63,607 nucleotides of DNA from Chara braunii (taxonomy: Eukaryota; Streptophyta; Charophyceae; Charales; Characeae), in assembly GCA_003427395.1 (NCBI GenBank), contig BFEA01000288.1, forward strand, positions 339,826 to 403,432, read 5' to 3'. The first letter of the stretch is position 1; each line of letters starts with the position of its first letter. A model generated the notes under the pieces. That model was given only the letters and a program-made list of their open reading frames with translations. It made no database searches and was not told the origin of the DNA. Below, piece by piece: positions 21,566 through 34,800 of the stretch. A program made the position numbers and the translations under genes.

Positions 21566-24500
21566 CGGGTCGTCAAGGCGTGCCTGTGGTCTTCAGAAGC
21601 CTATGTGCGTTTTCCTTTTCAAAATGTTTATCAGGATAATCAGATGAATCGTAAGCAGAGTATCTACTATCAAGTACTTACTGTCTTTGTCTTATTTGTG
21701 CCTATGGTGGAAGCGGACCAGAAGTACGCTGAGGGCTGCGCGTCTTTGTTTGCGAGAAAGCACCGGACTTTGTAGGTTTGCGACGGGTGATCAGCTTGGT
21801 ATGTTGTGTCGTTTTGTTTCCGCTTTCCGATTTAGCTCCTGACTCAATGATGGTCTGCCATAACAGCGAAGTACAGGAAACGGGTTGTTTCATGGTGGGC
21901 CCTGTCGTGTCACCCCCAACATGTATGCTTTCGTTTCCATCAGGATTCGAACTGGCTACCGTTTAGTATGCGAGGGCCCTGTTAACCCCCAACACGTGTA
22001 GCACTCTCCTAAAATGATTGTGTATGTGGTTTGTGTTCTCACTCTGTGGGCGTTAATTGGTTCCCGTTATCTTTTATCAGAGTAGAGAAATTCGGGGAGC
22101 TTGCTCCGGAGTGTGCAAGCGCGTATTTCAAGTATGGATCCGCTCTTCTTCAAAAAGCGCAGTCGGAAGGGGATGTTCTCGGCGAGAAGGCTGTGGAGTT
22201 AAGTAGAGCCGAAGAGGAGGCGGCGCAAATGCCTTGCGGTTAGTACGATTCCTCTTACCTCTGGTTTCCTGCTCGCCTCGTTTTCTCCACGGTACACGGT
22301 TTTCGTCTCTCTTCCTTCCCTTTTCTGTTCTTGCCACTCTTTATCCTGTTCCGGTCGTTCATATTCTTCNTCGTGTCNCCTCTCTTCCCCCCCCCTCCNC
22401 CCCCTTCCCCGCGCCCTTCTCTCTTGTCCTCGCTGTTATCTAACCCTTCCTATCGACCTCGGGCATCCCCTCTCTCTGGCCTCTGCCCAGCATCTTTCAC
22501 TACTTGCTCCGTCATCATTCCAAGCGGTCTCGGGTTCTCTTTCCCATCCTTGCGCGTTGTTCCAGCTTTCCACCGCTTGTGATCCCTCGGTCATTGGGGT
22601 TTTTGGTCTTCCTCGCCTCTTGGATCCAGTAGTTTCGTTCCTGCCTTCTCCGTTTCTGGCCCTTTTGCTAAGGAGACATATGTTCCCTCCCTCGGTGGTG
22701 GCGCTTCCACCAGTTACGTTCAATTTTGCTCGCGGTTGCTTCCTCTGCCTGCACTCTCTCACCCCTCTTTGACCGTTGATTTTGAGTCTTAATGACGCCG
22801 AGTTTGCCAGACCCGTGCAGTTTAGGAACCGCGTATCACTGAATGTAGTAAAGTGTATCTGTTCCGTTTTCGGTACCCTCTTAAAGTCTGTCGAGGCCTC
22901 ATCACCACATCCTCATTTCGTCTTCCTCGTTTCTCTCTACCGTCGCCGTTGTATGATCATATGTCTCATGTCCCTGCTTCGTGTTGTCATCTTTTGTCCT
23001 TGTCTACGTTCTCTTCGGCTTCGCCGTTTCTCTCGCGTTTCACATCGCCTTCAGTTGTTCCTTACATATCGCCTTTTAGTCTCGCCAATCATATTGCCAT
23101 TTTAGTCTATTCCTTAGTCCTACCTTTAGTCTTGCGTGCCTTCTCGCCTTGTATTCCCTAGGCAGGTGACATGTCCTCTCTCTCCCTCTCTCGCCCCCTC
23201 TCTGTTTCATCTAGCCTTTGCACCGAGCTCCCCTTGTTCGTCTGCCTTTCTGTCCGCCTTCTCTCGCCTTCCCTGTCGCCTTTCGTCCCGCCTTCCGTTT
23301 CGGTTTCATTTTCCCCTGCATTTGGCCTTTGTCTTCTTCTTCCCGTGTGCGCTGCTTGCTTGTGAGTTCACCCCTCCTTTCTCGCGGGTCCCAGTTTCTC
23401 CATACTAACTCGACCTTTCACGTCGCCCTTTGTCGGCTCGGTTGTGCCCTACCAATCATATCTACCTTTCCCCAGATTGGCTCTATTTGGCTTATCGCCT
23501 TCCCTATCCTCTCCACTTATTCCCTCTCCGCACCCGTTTGTTTGTTTCTTTGCCTCTCCATCATCTACTTTGCCGTTCCCCTCCCCTACCTTCCCCCCCC
23601 CACCTCCCTTCCCATACCCCACCGTCCTCTCTTGTCGGTTTCCTTCTTCCCTTGCTCGTTTTCCTCCTTCCTACACCTTTCGACGCATTCCACTTTCTCA
23701 CCTCCGTTCTCGTACTCCTTTTCCGGCTCTGATTTCCTCTCTATAACCATCTCTGTTGTAGCTTGCTCTCGCCTGGCCTTTCTCATCTACTTTCCTTCCA
23801 TGATTCCTCGTCTCACGCTTTGTCCACCCCCCCGTAAACTTTTCCCAATTCCTAACGCCCCCGATTCCCTCCCCATACCCTCGTCTCCTTCTCCTCCGCC
23901 TATCATTTGCACTATAACCCAAATCGCCCACTTTCTCCAACATTAGCCTACTTCCTTATCAGTCCTCCTTTCCAAACACAGTCCTACGCGCCCCAACGCC
24001 CATCTTCCCCAACACAATCCACCTTCCCCAACACCACCCATCTTCCCCAACACCGCCCATCTTTTCCCGAACACCGCCCATCTTCCTCAACACCGCCCAT
24101 CTTTTCCGCAACACCGCCCATATTTCCCAAAACAGCTGTGGCTTCTCAACACCGCCGTCCTTCCTCAATGCCGCCGTCCTTCGACAGCGCACTCCTCCCC
24201 GAATACCTGCCTCCTCCATAACACCCGTCCTCTCGTCTGTCGCCGTTGCCTCTCCGGTTCTCCCGCCCTTTTCCTTCCTGTTCCTTTTATCCTTTCCTAC
24301 CCTTAAAACTGTCCCGAAGCTCTGTAGTTTTTCTGTTGTTGCACGTCCTCGCAAGGCTAGAGGACTAGAGGATCGGTACCACCCGTTTCTGTTGTGACGG
24401 CGAGTAAGTTCTTGTGACCGCCAGTAAGGCTGTGTCCGAATGTGTGTGCAAGCAATCCTTTCTTTGGGTGTATTGACCTCCTGACCTTTCTGGCCAGGAT

Positions 24501-27500
24501 CGCAAGGCGTCGTCGTTCGGCAGACATACTTACAGGAATATGGGGCCGCTTTCCAGTTCACAACACCGTTCTAGTTGTGTTGTGTTTGGACTTCGTTATC
24601 GATGAGACACATGTGGACCGACTGATCGAGCATTTCGAATGTATCGGGCCGACTTCCAGCTTCAGATACATGTGGAATGGTCTGTGCATTGGAGGGGAAG
24701 TCTGTTCGTTTCTCCTTGGCGCTCGGACCAGGATCGGCTTCGCGTCATGAATTTACTCTTGAACGGTCGGGATTGGCGCGTTGAGAGCGCGCCAATCCCA
24801 TTGCCCTTGGGAGTTTTGTTTTCCCTTAGAGCTGTTTTTTTTTTTTTTGTTGGTTGTTCCACTGCTTTTATTTACCCTTTTTCCCCTGGCTATTTGAGAG
24901 ATCTATGGCCACGTTGAGGTGGTTTATCGTCTGTTGTTATGCTGTTTGCGGAAAATGCAGTGTGCTCCGTTTAGATCTTGTCGAGAGCTTCCATTCGTCA
25001 TTCTCTCTCCTTACTACTCCCGGCTGCAAAGGCTTTTGTTGATGATCCTCCGTTTGCATTCGCCAGATCTTGCGAGTGCTTTTTTTCAAGCCTTATCCAC
25101 CTTTCATTCGGTTTTGAGTAGGAGAGAGTTATAATAGATCTCGGATTTGTTTTTCTCTCGCTCTGTTCACATGTATGGGACGCGATCCGTCCACTCTCTC
25201 GCTCCCTCCCCCATCATTTGCTCCCATGTACTGTCACTATCTTGCCTGGGGTTCTCTTTTTGCATGGGAGAATAGTATATTTACTGCCGCTATTGAAATG
25301 CCCTTTGGCTGTGAGAGGCTGTCATTGAGAGGCCCTTTGGCTCACTGGCGTCATGGATTTCTGTCGTATCTGTTGCGTGAACAATGCAGATGATGATGAT
25401 GAAGCGAATGAGGGTGAGGGAGACGACGGCGATGGCAAGGCAGGAAGTGGGGAGGATGCAGCCGAGGACGGTGTGGACGGTGTGGAGGGCGAGAAGCCAT
25501 CCAGTGCGGAGGCCGCTGAAGTGGGAGAAGCAGCGGCAGAGGACAAGAAAGAGGGCGACGCCGCTGCAGCCCCGGGTGCGGACAACGGAGTTGAGGAAGT
25601 AGACGGAGGAGCTGCCGATGAGAAGGACGGCGATGAAGAGAAGGAAGGAGGGGAAGATGGTGCTGAAGGAGAGGATACCGCTGCGGGAGCGGAAGAGGAA
25701 GAGGAAGACGATCTCGAATTGGCATGGAAGCTTCTAGACTCGGCACGTGTCATCCATGAGAGACAACCGGGCCATACGGTCGAAGAAGCGGACGTATTAA
25801 CTGCTCTTGGGGATGTTAGTCTTGAAAGAGGTATGTGCTCTACTCTTCTTCTTGTCGTCGATCTGTTTATTAAGTGCGTACTCGCACCAGACCCTAAAAT
25901 CGCAAAATCGCATAAACAGCAGCCAAAAACGAATCCTTGCAAAAAGGTGAATTCGATCTGCCCGCTGATCCTGCGACTTTGCAATTTCGAGGGGCTAGTT
26001 CGAGGCCATGCTCACACTACGACGTTTTTACGTACTTCTGAACGGAATTCTTGGCATGATACATCCAGGTGTGGCCGTAAATGCGGTAGATACATGTGAG
26101 ATACTGCTGGTAGTGTGAGTAAGACATGGGTATATTCTTCAACTGTACCTACTGTAGCTGTGAATCTTCTTCTCTTCGGAGACAGGACCCGCCTACTTTC
26201 ATAATGAAGCTTGTCGGCGCATTTGCTTGGGTGACTCTGTGTGATTCTCTATAGCATTGGCATTAATCCAGAACAAGAAAAAAAGTATTCGATAACCCCC
26301 CGCACAAACTTGCCTGATAATGAAACCAAGCTATTCTTCAAAAAAAAAACTTGCCTGATAACCCCCTTCAGAGGGAACCAGTATTCGAACTTGTGAACCC
26401 AAAAAACCATAAAAATAAAAATAAAAACTCGTGACCTCTATGTAGATTGGCAGCAAAAGAGCGTTACGTAATTTGTCCATAGTTGGAAAAATACATCTCT
26501 TCGACCCCAATGGAGCAATACGACAACCCACGAAGTGGCAGAGACGCTTCCCGTCTGATCGATTGATCGTTCGCAAGAGCGCTGACGCCCCAGCACGGGT
26601 TTTGGGTATCGCAACATCACTGTCGGAATGAAGGACGACTGCATGGTCCCACAGGGTGTGACCAGATGCATATATTACTATCAACAGTAATGGGTGCACC
26701 TGACCACTTTCTGGGGAAGATGCGCTCGCACTTTTTCCGTTTCGACCGTGGCCGCACGCAAGGACCAGCTCACGGACTTTATTCGGACTTTGGGCCTCGC
26801 TGCACTAGTCTTGAAAAGTGCAAAACGAGAGTGAATCTTCGGCTAGATTATGGAAAGATACACCGCTATGATATTTGTCTTTTGTGAGTGTCGAGAGTAG
26901 TGCAGCGATGCCCTTCATTCGGATTTTATTCGCGACCAGACCAGAAATCTGTGCACCACCAGCCTGGCGGTTTTCTTTTTTTTTTCCGAGTCACTTTTTT
27001 CTCTTTTTTGTTTTTGGGAAACATTCGAGTCACATTTTATGTTTTGTTCATCTCGTTACATGTGGATTCCAACTCTGGTCTATTTTTTTGTTTTTTTGGT
27101 CTTAACAGTTCATGCGGTATCCAACTGAGCTACCGTCTTCCCACGAACAAAACGCACATTCATTTTGGCTGTATCTGGCAGGAAATATAGCTTGCATACA
27201 TTCATATTTAGGGTGCGTTATGTTCGGGGGAAGACGGTAGGCTCGTTGGTTCGCCGCCGCGGAGATTTTCAGCCGCCGCTACGGAGCGTATCCTCTTCCA
27301 TCGCTCTGGAGGTTATTCACTACCATCTCTCGGGAACTTATCCATCATCACTCTTCCGCTGAGTTTATTCCCCACCCGGGAGTTTAATTCCCCACCGTCA
27401 CGACCGCGTATCCGCCAACAGTTTGGTTTTCATCACGCATAGACCTCCACAGAGCTTATAAGCCTCCGCGTAGAGGTTATCGGCATCGCATCACCGTTCT

Positions 27501-30500
27501 CGAAATGTGCAAAACGAGAAATAACTTAGTGCAGAAAATATGGTCAGATGCACCCGCCGCACTTTTGTTGTTCATATTTCGAGAGCCATAGCGGAGTTTT
27601 CTCATCACGATGAAACTACGTGCTACAACGTGGCCAGATGCACTCTCCACGCTTCCGCCACAGGCTGTGGCGGATATCGCACTAAAGCCCCTAAGAGCCA
27701 GAGTGGACTTTTCTCGGCACGAGGAATGCCCACCACTACACGTTTTGAGTTTAGTTTATCCACCGACGTCTGCAGTATATGTACCCTTCATCACAGAGGT
27801 TTTTCTGCTGGGTATGAAGAGCCATCGCGGGGTTTTATTTATCTCTACCGATTTTTTGTAGATCGAAAAGGAGTTGACGTGTCACCGTCTTGTTTATCCC
27901 GGAGTGTAGCCGCCTTCAAGCAGCTTTTATTTCACACAGCCTACGGCGCCCTCGCCCCCGCCCTCGCCCCTGGAGTTCACGATGTCGCACGTTGTTTTTT
28001 TTTCTTTTCTTGTGTTTGGAAGAATCAAAAGCTCTTATTACCAATGGAGAGAGGTCGGGAATGCTGCACGGGGGTTGTTTTTATTGACGCGGGGGTTGCG
28101 TATCGCCACTTCCACTGACAATAACTTGACCACGGATTTTATTGACGAAGGTACCATTCATCCTTCGTAGTCGGGGGCTAGTTCAGCTTTTTTTTTTTTT
28201 TTTTTTTTTATTTGATAGTTCGGGTTTTATGCGCCGGCACCGTTTTTTTTTTTTTTTTTTTTTTTCCGGCACTGTTCCACTATAATGTATGGAGCCATGT
28301 ACACGTCCACCAAAAGTTCACGACGGCGCCAGTTTGTTTCGTCCCGCGTTTACCTACTCAGCAGACTTTTCCCGAGTGAATGTAGGTGCAAAAACAGCCA
28401 CGTACATACACGAGTGTATGTTTCTGCGTGTGCACGTGCGCCTGGTCGTCTGCGTGCCTGGGTGAGTAGGGGCCTCGCTGCACTACTCTTGAAATGTGGA
28501 AAAGGAGTGAATCTTCAGCTGGAATATGGAAAGATACGCCGCCATCATTTTTGTCTGTGTGCATGTCGAGAGTAGTGCAGCGAGGCCCTAGGTCTGTTGG
28601 TGTGTGCCTGCCCGCGTTCGAGTCCATGCGTGTACGAGAGAGAAGAGAGGCTTCAGCAGACACATGAATCGCCTGGTTCATCCAACGGCTCTGCTGTGAG
28701 AGTAGGGTATACGGCTTTTACCCACGGGAAGTCCACAATTGCGGTACGCTGGCGGGAAATCCGTGGATGCGTGTCGGTCTCTATTGTGAGTCGGTCTCGA
28801 TTGTGGAGTTCGTGTACACGCAGTTTCTGATGCCTTAGTTCCGCAAGGTATAGGGCCTCGCTGCACTACACAGCACTCTATATGCATTTAGACGCTTTCT
28901 CGACCTGGCGCGTTCAAATGTTGGACTCGTCCGGAAGAAGCTGGCCCACAAAGCGGCCAAATGCGTGCATGTCTATACTGGTGGGTATTTTTGCATGTGC
29001 TAGCGGAAACTTGCCAAATTCACAAAAAGACCGAAGTTTATGGCTGTGTATCTTGGCATGTCGTTTTGAACATTCGGTGAGTGGTTCAGCCAGGCCCATT
29101 ATTTTCGTGGGGTGTTTATCAGCAGATTTTTAGACCCACCAGTACCTCGCCGAGCTATTGATGCCGAGCCTAAAAATGCCCTGCGTGCCGTTTCGTCCCG
29201 AACCACCAACGCGACAAAATAGTTTTGCTTTGGCTGACGCGCCAGCCATTGTGGTCCGGTTCGGGGCCAGGGCCCACCAGCAGCGTTGAGGGGGTTCCTC
29301 GACGCCTGAATCTGGACACGTTCGTGGAGATGTGCGGTTGAGAAAACTCAACGCGATTTCTGCACATATCCACAGACAACGTCCAGATTCAGGCGTTGAG
29401 GAAACTCAACGCTGCTAGTGGGCTCCCCGGTAGGCCTGACGGCTGAAAGTTGCGCTGCGCTCAAAAGGGACCCCGGCTGATGGATGGAGCGGATAATGGT
29501 TTAAACTCTTTTATGACGGACTGACGGTCTTTTGTTCTCATCATTTCTGTGTGGGACCCGGGTCAGGCTTATTGGGGCGTATTCACACTGGCGCGGTCTT
29601 TAATGGTCGCGACAGCATTTATGACCCGGCCTGGATGAATCCGACCGCAATCACGTTATTTAACGAGCAAAAGACTCAGTAGTGCGAATTCAGCTTTGGT
29701 TTCTGCGCGGAGGCTGCATGTTCGGATGGGTGATGGACGAGGGTCGTCGTCTGGTGTCATCCTTGCGTCGGGGCCATGCTAATCTGTATCGTTCCAATTT
29801 TAACGGATGTCCCGAAGGACAAGTCTTTTTTTTTAATGGAAAGATTGTGTGCTTCATTGGATTTGAAAAAACAGAGGCCAGGATGAAAGAGGAGTATCGC
29901 CGCACAGCTCTGGAAATGTGCAAAATGAGAATGAACTTCCTGCTAGAACACGGCCAAGTGCACCCGCAACGTGTCTTTTTCACAATGCTAGGCCGTAGGT
30001 CTCTTTTTACCCCGATTAGTTTTATGCCATTGGCCAATCTCCGATCTGAAAATGACATATGGGAAAGAAAGAAAATAATAAAAAAGAAAGTGGAATAATG
30101 TTTTTTTAATGTCGAAAAAGGCGCAACTGGCGATATGCGCTGCTCATGAGCTTGAGAACATATCGTACTGCCTTCTTCACGCGAATACAACGTACGGTCA
30201 TTATTGCTTGTATTTAGACCGAAAGACGCCCCAAATACAATTATAATGACCTTACGTTGTGTTCGGGAGTAGAAGGTAGCGTCTTCCCTTTATGTATCTG
30301 ACCTCAGTGACGGTGGAACCTGGATGAATCTGTCCGCAATTACGTCCACAAATCTTTGTGGAAAGGTTTTTGTGCTCGGTATGCCCCGAATCATGCTAGG
30401 GGCTTACCTTTGGCTGCCTGTGCGAGATCTGGACGGAAAAACAAATCGAAGAGAGCCATTTTTTAAAAGTACTTAGAAATCTGAGGCTGCCTGTGTTGAG

Positions 30501-31703
30501 GATCTGGGCAACCGCTACCAGTAGTTGGGCGAATGTTGTTCCTTGCTTTACCTACCATGGTTTTCAACGAGTCTTTTCTTATTTAAAAAAAAACAAAAAA
30601 ACATAAGTTTTCAAACGAAGAGATTGGTGAAATGAACAAACATGTAACTCCTGCTATGGCCCTCGCTGCACTACTCTTGAAATGTGCAAAACGAGAGTGA
30701 ATCTTCCGCTAGAATATGGAAAGATACACGGCCAATATTATTGTCTTTTGTGCATGTTGAGAGTAGTGCAGCGAGGCCCTATGTGGTTGACGTCAATGCT
30801 ACCCATGCACTGTTGATAAGCACACCTGCGTTCGGGTCCTGAGGTATCATTTGCTAATTTGCCGATTAATGGTAGCAAATTAATGCATTACCCGGGACTG
30901 GTATATCCGATGATCTCAACTCGAGCCTTTCGGGTCCTGATATAGTCAGACAGTAACAAGGATGTTATGGTTGAGGGTTTTTTTTACTCGCTTGTTTTTT
31001 AATGTGGTTTAATTAAAGCAAACGAAAAATGATAGTGATAATTATATTTTCCATGAATATATCAGAATGACCGCAAATGGACCCGTAATAAACAGTTTCT
31101 TACCGACGGGCCTATAGCTCAGTTGATACACCATATGGGCCGTTGTTGAAGTACACAGACATGAGCTCGAGTCCAGATGGAACAAGTTAAAGCGATTTCG
31201 ATTTCTGAATTGGCTGGGGCTGGTGATTTAAACAATGATACCTCAAGCCCGTCGCACTTAAAAAAAAAAAGAAAAACAAATTGCGGTCCGGGGGGAGAAA
31301 AAACAACCCAATGCGATCAATTTTCAGAAAAATTCATTCCTTTTTTGGGGGAAATAAAACAACCCACTGCGATCAATTTTACGTCAGGGCGCTTGCAGGC
31401 GTCCCCTGTATACGCCTTTTGTTTCTAAAAATAGTGTACGGTTAATAGTAGTGTGGATTGATGGTGAGGTGAATTTGAGATCGGAATATATCTCTGATGA
31501 AAGAAGAAAAAAGTAACGATAACCTGCCTATGAAAAAAAAAGGCACCACTGCACACCTTGCTGAAGGGAAAAAATATATCTTTCGTAAAACGAAAGGAGA
31601 AATATGGAGAGGTTATCTTTCCACGTTCTCGAGGTCGGTACTCTAGGTAAAGCTGAAGTGATCAACTTCATTTTTCCAGCTTTTAGCCCCCCCCCCCCCC
31701 CCC

Positions 31704-31766
<63 letters not shown>

Positions 31767-31834
31767 CGCTCGCTTTGAGGTCGGTACTCTAGGTAAAGGT
31801 GAAATGATTGAGTTCATTTTTCCAGCTTTTAGCC

Positions 31835-31871
<37 letters not shown>

Positions 31872-34800
31872 GGGATTGACGCTCGCTTCGAGGCTCGTCA
31901 GAGACGTTCCGGTTCTCGCTGCGCAAATAAAATCTTTGGGGGACTTTCATTCGGTAGCGCTCTTTTGCTAATACCCTCGGTCGAACGTGGACTACCATTC
32001 GAGTCCGGTTCCCTTATGAAGCGAGCGATTATTTCTTGGTATCTGTTTTCATCCCTCTGCAGTGGCCATGCCGGTCTTCCTCGTGTGTGAAATATGTTGA
32101 GTGTCCCAAAAAAAAATAAAAAATAGAAATATGTTGAGAGGATCGTGACGAGTTTTTTTTTTTTTTTTTTTCACAAGCATTGTTCTTTTTATGTGAAAGC
32201 CGGGAACCGGGCCCGGCGTCCCTTCACAATGTTGTAGGGGTCTCCCAACGGGACGGCATCATCGGCGGAAGCCGGAGGGAAGTTATCATGACCCCAGTAA
32301 ATAAAAGGGGGGTCGGCCTTGAGGTATCATTTGCGAATTTGCCGAATGCATTTTTTCAATTTTGTGCAAAGCAGGTCGGCCTTGAGGTATCATTTGCTAA
32401 TTGCGAAATATTATATTTCGCACCTCCACTTCCGTCTGGATGCAATTTTGTGGAAAAGGGGTCTGCATCTCAACTCTTTACGGGTGCGCCAACTGAGCTA
32501 GGCCCAGTGGTAGCCCCTTTTGATTTAAGGGGGTAGCCGCCAACGTTAATGCACCATTCAGCTGCATGGGCTGGCTGATGAGGCTGCTTTTGGCAGCAAG
32601 GTACCGGGATAAAACCCTCACGCACAAGATCTGGGAGTGCCATGCCTGAAGGTCCCACTAGTAATGTTGTCGACGGGTGCGTGAATCTGGTCGCGAAGTC
32701 TAAATAACATGCACGCTTGTTTCTTGTCTTGCGGAGGCTCTTTTCCAGGTGAACGAATCTCCTTCGCGTCTCGTCCTTTATTTTAGCAGGGGGCATGCTT
32801 ATCTTCTCTGTATCATTCCAATTCTACCGACTTCCCCCGAACACAACGCACCCTCAATTTGACTGTATCGGGCCGGAAACATGCCTTGCATACGTTCATT
32901 TTCAGGGTGCGTTATGTTCGGGGGAAAGCGGTAGAAGATGTCCCGAACGACGCGAGGCTCTTTTCTAGGATATGTTCTGTTTCTTTTTCTCTTTTATTTT
33001 TGAAGGTGGTGCTCTCGAGGGATACTGGATGGATAACAGAATCTTTTTTTTTTTTTTAAAGGCTAATTCTTTAAGCCCAACCAATTCAATAACAGAAATT
33101 GCAGTACCCTTGCAACAAGGCCCGTAATAGAAAAAGAAAGAAAAAAATGCCTCTTGCGACAAGGGCTAAGCCAGCGCTGGTGCCCGCGATCGCATTCTGG
33201 GGTGAGGTCGCTCTAGCAGCGAGTGGTAGTAGTCGTCGAGTGAGGTGGGATGGACGGAGGTGGGGGTACCCCGGATAATATCGAGTGGTGGATGGGAGGG
33301 GTCTCGTGAGGGAGTGGGAGATTTTGGGGGGGGGGTATTTTTTGGAGGGATTGGGAATAGCAGTAGGCCTCTCATAAGGCCTGGCCGAGATTGCGCGTCA
33401 TGGGGCCGGGTGCCTGTGCGTGTTTCTGGCCCTCGTGAACCACAATAGTTTCGATTTACGAGTGTGTCGTCCGTGCCCAGGGGCCCTCGTGCTAACCTTC
33501 TCTGTATCGTTGCATATTTTTGTCGTTTTCACATTGCGAGAGTGTGGTGTGGCGAGGCCATTTTCACATTGCGAGAGTGTGGTGTGGCGAGGCCATTTTC
33601 ACATTGCGAGAGTGGTGTGGCGAGGCCCTGTGTCGTTGCATACGCGAACTGTGGACGTACAGACCGCCGGAGTTCAAAGTCAGGGCATACCCACACTCGC
33701 ACTACGACCGGTACGTATCTGACCGTAATCACGTCCATAGAGAAGTTACATAGTCCCAGTGTGAGTATGGGCATCGGTTCACTACACAGAACTCTACAAG
33801 CATTTGGCCGCTTTCTGGACCAACTGCATTCGGACAAGTTCAACATTTTGAATGTGCCGGGCCGAGAAAGCGTCTAAATGCACGCAGGGTGCTCTCTAGT
33901 GCAGCGAGGCCCTATGCCCTCAGTTGCCATCAGATGAAGCCAGCAAAATGAATCTGAATTACAAGGTCGTCGACATTCGGGGAAACAAAACAAAAAAACA
34001 AAAAACTCAACGAACCTGCCCGCAGCTCGGTTGGTATCCACCTGAACTGTTGAAATACAGACCGGAGTTCGAACTCCACTGAAACAGGTAAATAAAGTAC
34101 TGCAATTGTTAATTACGTAGGGCCGGTCAGGTCGTTGATGATATCGCATGGCCGTCGTCCGTTTCAAGGAAAAGATAGGAAGAAGGATTAAAAAAAAAAA
34201 AAAAGAAGGAACAACGCTTGTGTAATGGAGTGAGGTCAAGTGACGCAGGTGTGAGGGCGTAATCACACTGAGATTTTGTTTTGTTTTATAATAATGGATG
34301 TATTTGCTGCCAGATGCATCCAGGTGCGGCCGTAGATGCGATCAGAGTCATCGTAGATACGGCCAGTGTGAATATGCCCTGCGCGTCGCTGAATGGTACG
34401 GCAATGAACTGTTGATTAACAGACCTGGATTTGAGATCATCATTCTTTCTTTTCCTTTTTCTATCTTTTTCTCTTCTTTTTCCCCCCACAGAGGGCAACG
34501 GCATTTCAGATATCATCATTGAACTGACCGACCCTGGGTGATGCGGAATCTGTGGCTATGTCTGGATTTGAGATCAGGTCTGTATTTCAATAGTTCATTG
34601 GTGTGCCAACTTAGGGCATACTCGCAGTAATTGCGGTTAGGTTCGTGCACATCTGGTCCTAAATGCGGTTAGGTCCGTGCAGACCTGAATTTCAATGCTG
34701 ATGGGATCGGATGAACAAAGAAATCAGTTTTTCGTTTTATTTTTCTGTGGGCTGGGGGCGGGGCGTGTGGGGCATGTCATTTCGATGATGATACCTCGAA

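Larger units (their letters stand above)
21375..22080 (+). other. NASP intron 1 (706 bp)
   Basis: Donor GTACGT, acceptor TTTTATCAG. It contains a GA microsatellite, a 37-nt copy of exon 1 sequence and a tRNA-like SINE remnant. Confidence 0.85.
22239..25389 (+). other. NASP intron 2 (3151 bp)
   Basis: Donor GTTAGT and acceptor AATGCAG join phase 1 to phase 1. About two thirds is a pyrimidine-rich tract. Many long open frames inside are low-complexity artefacts of that composition. Confidence 0.85.

Noticed and set aside
22331-24221. Several long plus-strand frames rich in S, P, L and F
   Set aside because: They follow from the pyrimidine-rich intron composition, overlap in all frames, and match no family.
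25322-25984. 220-aa minus-strand frame rich in S, A and P
   Set aside because: It is the antisense shadow of the acidic NASP exon 3.
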